A stretch of DNA of 64,000 nt from CAJXMH01 sp040220135 (GTDB taxonomy: Bacteria > Bacteroidota > Bacteroidia > Flavobacteriales_E > Vicingaceae), in assembly GCA_040220135.1 (NCBI GenBank), contig JAVJTT010000025.1, forward strand, positions 62,001 through 126,000. Direction: 5' to 3'. Position numbers and translations under genes: made by a program. The notes under the pieces were generated by a model. It ran no database searches. It was given only the letters and a program-made list of their open reading frames with translations, and was not told the origin of the DNA. Positions 61,132 through 64,000 of this stretch are shown piece by piece. How positions within the stretch are numbered: position 1 is the stretch's first letter; each line of letters starts with the position of its first letter.

Positions 61132-63546
61132 TTAAGTTACCTCAACTTCTTCTTCTGACTGTGACTCTCCAATACTGTTAAGCAAAGCTTGATATTGTTC
61201 AGAATCTTCTTCTTTTATTCTTTCAATTATAAGTTTGGCTGCTGTATTCATTTCAGGGACTTCAACAACTGTTTCACCTCTTTCGAAAATCCCACTTAAA
61301 TGCGAGTACTCATTATTCAACCTATCTGTAAATACTGCAGGTATATTTTCATTTCCAAAGAACTTTTTCAGTTTATCAATTTGACTTGTTGAATCAGGGT
61401 ATTTATAGTATAGGTATAATTCTAAAAATTTTCTTGCATTGTTACCGAAATTATAAAATGCTGTATAACTGCTATCATCAACATTCTCCATAGTTGAACA
61501 CTTATAAACTTGACTAAATAAATAATTAAACTCAGAAACATAATTCCTCAAAAATGTAGGCATTAGTTTTATCACTGAGTTCTTATCATTGCGTTCAATA
61601 ACTAAGTATCTATATTTAGTTTTAGTCTCCTTGGTAGTATTAGCTCCAGGCAACCTTTTCAAGTATTTCAAAAAGTTTAAATTATGAGTTGAAATAAATA
61701 ATTGCTCAAAATCATCTTCTCCATATATCTGAGTATTTATTAATGTGTAAATGAAAAAGATATGATTACTGTCAAGACTTGAAATAGGGTCATCAATCCA
61801 AATAATAGGTTTTTTACCTCTAGTTTCTATATCTTGAAGCTTTGCCATAAAATAGCAAAATGCAATTAGACTATTTTCGCCTTCACTTAAATGAAATGCT
61901 TTTTTATTCTCTCTATGTATTTCAAATCTGTACTGCTTACTACCTGTATCTTCATCTTCAAACTCAATGGCTTTTAATGATAAGAAGTTATGCTCAAAAT
62001 AATTGTTTAGTAATTCATTAACCTTATCAGCTCCTTTGCTCTCATCTTTCAACTCCCTTTGTTTAGCTGAAATCAGACTTAAAATTTCATCTATTTCAAC
62101 TTGCTTATCGTCTCTTTTTTTCTTTTCCTCCTCAAGCTTGCCAATAAGCGAAGCTATATTAGAGACCTGCTCATCATACTTTATTGTAGCTATGAAGTCA
62201 TAAATCTCTCGTAAACGTAAATTTTTCTTAGCTTTCTCTTGGTCTTTACTTAACTTTTCGGTGTATTGGTTAGATTTTACTCGTAACTCTTCTATTTTTT
62301 CTATTGCTGTGTCTACTTGTGATTTCACACTATCTGGAGCTTCAAAATGTTGAGCATTTATAATGTCATTTTTTCTTTTTTCTAATTGCAATATTAATAA
62401 ACCAAGCGAACTTTGATAATCTTTAATACTATTATCAAATGCTTCTTTCACAGCTTCAAACTCATCATTATATTTCGAATAAAAATTATCCTTTTCTACA
62501 ATTTCTATTGAATCTAAAGACTTGCTTTCAATTTTAATTTTTGTAATTAAGTCAGTGATTTCCTTTTCCAACTTATCCGATTCTTCATCAAAGTGTTTAT
62601 CTAATCCACCCCATCGTGTTTCTTTAATTTTACTATTACAGAAGGCACAAGTATCTAATTTATCTTTGTGTAAATCTCGTCCTTCTTTTACCCATCTATT
62701 TAATACAGCATCTTTAACCAATTGCTCAATCTTATCTGATTGAGCAATTGGTTTTTCTATTAATTCCTTTGACTTGCCGGAAAAAATGTCAAATGATAAA
62801 GTCAATTCTTTTAAATCTGGAATATCATCTTTAGCTTGTTCTAAAAGTATCTTTTCTTCTAATGTTTTTTCTTCATCTGAAATAGGATTAAATTCTTCTT
62901 TTTTAACCTTTAATATTTCCTTCTTTAGTTTAGCATTAGTGTAATTTTGATCTCCATATTTTTCAGAATTATATCTAATCCCACTTGGATTACCAATAGC
63001 TTTTTCATTAAGTTGTGAAGCTAAAGTTCTTTCAGCAGTCTTGTATACCGATTTAGCGGTATTATAATTTGTTTGAAGAGATTTTAAATCTTTATACAAA
63101 GCTGTTTCTTCATTCTCTTCATTAACTCCTAATTTTTCTTTTAGAACCTTTATCTCCTCTTCAATTGCATTATTGTCTTCACCAAGTATGGCAAAGGGTT
63201 GAACATTTTCATCGGGATTTATAATGAACTTTAAATTATGTTTAATAAAGTCTTCATTAAAAACCCTTATTATCTTGCTGTGAGATAAAAAACCAGCTTG
63301 TGTAACATCTTCATTATCTATTATTGAAATACAGCATTCAGGATTTTGATATTTGTCCGATATAACGCCGGTTTCCATAGCTCTAACAACTCGAGATAGC
63401 GTTGTTTTTCCTGAATAATTCCGGCCATAAATGATATTAGTTTTCTTAAATGCTAAAACATTGGAATCTTCATCAATTACTTCTGAATCCCAGTTAAAAT
63501 CATTGAATACTGCAAGATTTTTAATATATCTAATTTTCTCTATCAT
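61132..63546 (-). CDS. AAA_13 ATPase with zinc-hook-like coiled coil, RloC/PrrC-like (candidate anticodon nuclease)
   Basis: The 804-residue protein has an SMC/ABC-like split ATPase: Walker A IIYGRNYSGKTTL (G41-T49) at the N-terminus, and signature FHLSEGENSLIAF with Walker B PIIWIDDPISSLDS (near 580) and H-loop FISTHNLNFL in the C-terminal half. Between them is a long coiled coil with CAFCNSKI (C300, C303) near one apex, like the RloC zinc hook. The C-terminal tail has R705-x3-E709 (ARKFLELYL) and H749 (NNEYSHLSG), the same residue pattern as the Arg-Glu-His triad of PrrC/RloC anticodon nucleases, although E-to-H spacing (40) is longer than in PrrC. No hsd genes are visible. Stress- or phage-induced tRNA cleavage is a hypothesis. 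Confidence 0.82.
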   Translation of the reverse strand: MIEKIRYIKNLAVFNDFNWDSEVIDEDSNVLAFKKTNIIYGRNYSGKTTLSRVVRAMETGVISDKYQNPECCISIIDNEDVTQAGFLSHSKIIRVFNEDFIKHNLKFIINPDENVQPFAILGEDNNAIEEEIKVLKEKLGVNEENEETALYKDLKSLQTNYNTAKSVYKTAERTLASQLNEKAIGNPSGIRYNSEKYGDQNYTNAKLKKEILKVKKEEFNPISDEEKTLEEKILLEQAKDDIPDLKELTLSFDIFSGKSKELIEKPIAQSDKIEQLVKDAVLNRWVKEGRDLHKDKLDTCAFCNSKIKETRWGGLDKHFDEESDKLEKEITDLITKIKIESKSLDSIEIVEKDNFYSKYNDEFEAVKEAFDNSIKDYQSSLGLLILQLEKRKNDIINAQHFEAPDSVKSQVDTAIEKIEELRVKSNQYTEKLSKDQEKAKKNLRLREIYDFIATIKYDEQVSNIASLIGKLEEEKKKRDDKQVEIDEILSLISAKQRELKDESKGADKVNELLNNYFEHNFLSLKAIEFEDEDTGSKQYRFEIHRENKKAFHLSEGENSLIAFCYFMAKLQDIETRGKKPIIWIDDPISSLDSNHIFFIYTLINTQIYGEDDFEQLFISTHNLNFLKYLKRLPGANTTKETKTKYRYLVIERNDKNSVIKLMPTFLRNYVSEFNYLFSQVYKCSTMENVDDSSYTAFYNFGNNARKFLELYLYYKYPDSTSQIDKLKKFFGNENIPAVFTDRLNNEYSHLSGIFERGETVVEVPEMNTAAKLIIERIKEEDSEQYQALLNSIGESQSEEEVEVT

Positions 63547-63653
63547 TTCCTAAACTTTATCGGTGTTGCTTCATCCAATCTTTCCAATATAACCCCATCA
63601 GCATCCGGGTATTTTTCTTTGGTCAGGTTTACTATGCCTACTGAAGTTTTCAT
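63543..63653 (-). CDS. tiny ORF (36 codons) coupled to the ATPase gene
   Basis: From ATG 63653 a 36-codon frame (starting MKTSVGIVNLTKEKYPDADG, ending KFRK) stops with a TGA that overlaps the ATPase start as ATGA. It has no match I recognise, and the sequence looks like an ordinary globular fragment rather than random translation. It may be a leader or antitoxin-like peptide, the remnant of a larger gene, or chance. Confidence 0.35.
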   Translation of the reverse strand: MKTSVGIVNLTKEKYPDADGVILERLDEATPIKFRK

Positions 63654-63731
63654 TCTTTGTTAAAAAGCTAAGCTATAATTTAATATTGAGGATAGCATCA
63701 GTATAAATACTTGAAATTAATTTGCGAAAAA

Positions 63732-64000
63732 TTATTCTAAAGTAGAACCATCTTCAAAGATTACCTTTTCAGCTTTCCACACTACTTTTAAATCTTCTAG
63801 ATCTTTATTTCGCAAAGCCTTGTCTTTATCGACAAATTGATTGTAGTCAGTTTGAGCATTCCATTTTACTTCTTGTCCTGCAGGTATTGGTTGGTCATAA
63901 ACAAAATTTAGGGAAGAGATTGGCTCATCAAATAAATTAGTAAAAGTTATATTACCTTTTACCGCACGAATATTTTTATCAGAGTTATTCTTTATCACAA
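63732..64000 (-). CDS. hypothetical protein, C-terminal part (5' end beyond the window)
   Basis: An open frame of at least 88 codons enters from the right edge and stops at 63732. The visible part (IKNNSDKNIRAVKGNITFTN, LFDEPISSLNFVYDQPIPAG, ending FEDGSTLE) resembles small beta-sandwich domains found at the C-terminus of secreted or lipoprotein Bacteroidota proteins that begin with a stretch on non-covalent or extracellular interactions. No start codon other than a GTG at 63998 is visible, and the true start probably lies outside. No function can be assigned. Confidence 0.6.
   Translation of the reverse strand, partial: VIKNNSDKNIRAVKGNITFTNLFDEPISSLNFVYDQPIPAGQEVKWNAQTDYNQFVDKDKALRNKDLEDLKVVWKAEKVIFEDGSTLE

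Overview
The window looks like a stretch of chromosome from a free-living, probably marine member of the Bacteroidota. Type IX secretion hallmarks are present: a PorP/SprF protein, type A (YPNP...) sorting domains and a type B (SPNGDGVND) C-terminus. Many SPI/SPII-secreted surface proteins, LytTR/propeller two-component systems, TAnnTTTG-like -7 boxes and low GC content fit the same group. No tRNA, rRNA, CRISPR array or prophage was recognised. | Layout. (1) 1-5320: a surface-glycan patch with a NodU/CmcH carbamoyltransferase (cut by the window start), an N-acetyl-sugar amidotransferase-like PP-loop enzyme, an SGNH-hydrolase-like membrane protein, a GT2 glycosyltransferase and a Gfo/Idh/MocA oxidoreductase. 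(2) 5322-8427: two tandem phage-tail-collar (microcystin-dependent-protein-like) proteins followed by two different Fe/2-oxoglutarate oxygenases (an Asp/Asn beta-hydroxylase fold and a JmjC/cupin hydroxylase), an unusual combination. (3) 8759-16690: a SPOR-domain envelope protein, then a minus-strand operon reading sulfotransferase/lasso-B2-peptidase fusion, vanadium haloperoxidase-like lipoprotein, WecB epimerase, PF14907-like nucleotidyltransferase, ABC exporter. (4) 16764-32669: a MocR-type regulator that has lost the PLP lysine, a hydrolase + DASS transporter operon, and three lamin-tail-domain surface proteins running into DcuC-type transporter, isoaspartyl dipeptidase (iadA), OprP-like porin, M14 carboxypeptidase and second porin. 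Three pairs of TTGGTAT direct repeats, all with the same 23-bp period, sit before the hydrolase, between regulator and first LTD gene, and before the second LTD gene. They tie this area into one candidate regulon. (5) 32912-38282: two sensor kinases and a LytTR regulator. (6) 38279-46604: a pectin-type island (GH106-like and GH28 enzymes, MFS sugar porter) with a pentapeptide-repeat protein, a DUF6973-like lipoprotein and a Tat-signal PLP enzyme. (7) 46702-57905: a T9SS-type module (M43 protease, PorP/SprF, OmpA/TPR/PD40 protein), a giant PKD adhesin with type B sorting domain, and paired surface proteins sharing a C-terminal domain. (8) 58056-64000: a RAYT transposase gene broken by one in-frame amber codon with three 33-nt REP-like palindromes, a secreted unknown, and a two-gene operon of a DUF2130 coiled-coil/nuclease-like protein and a RloC/PrrC-like AAA_13 ATPase preceded by a tiny coupled ORF, a candidate defence locus. 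| How the genes work together (inference): region 4 looks like a surface-to-cytoplasm uptake chain, from surface proteins through porin and periplasmic peptidase to dicarboxylate-type carriers and a cytoplasmic isoaspartyl dipeptidase, for acidic peptides. Region 3 looks like synthesis and export of a sulfated or otherwise tailored product. Region 2 looks like secreted fibre proteins with hydroxylating maturation enzymes.
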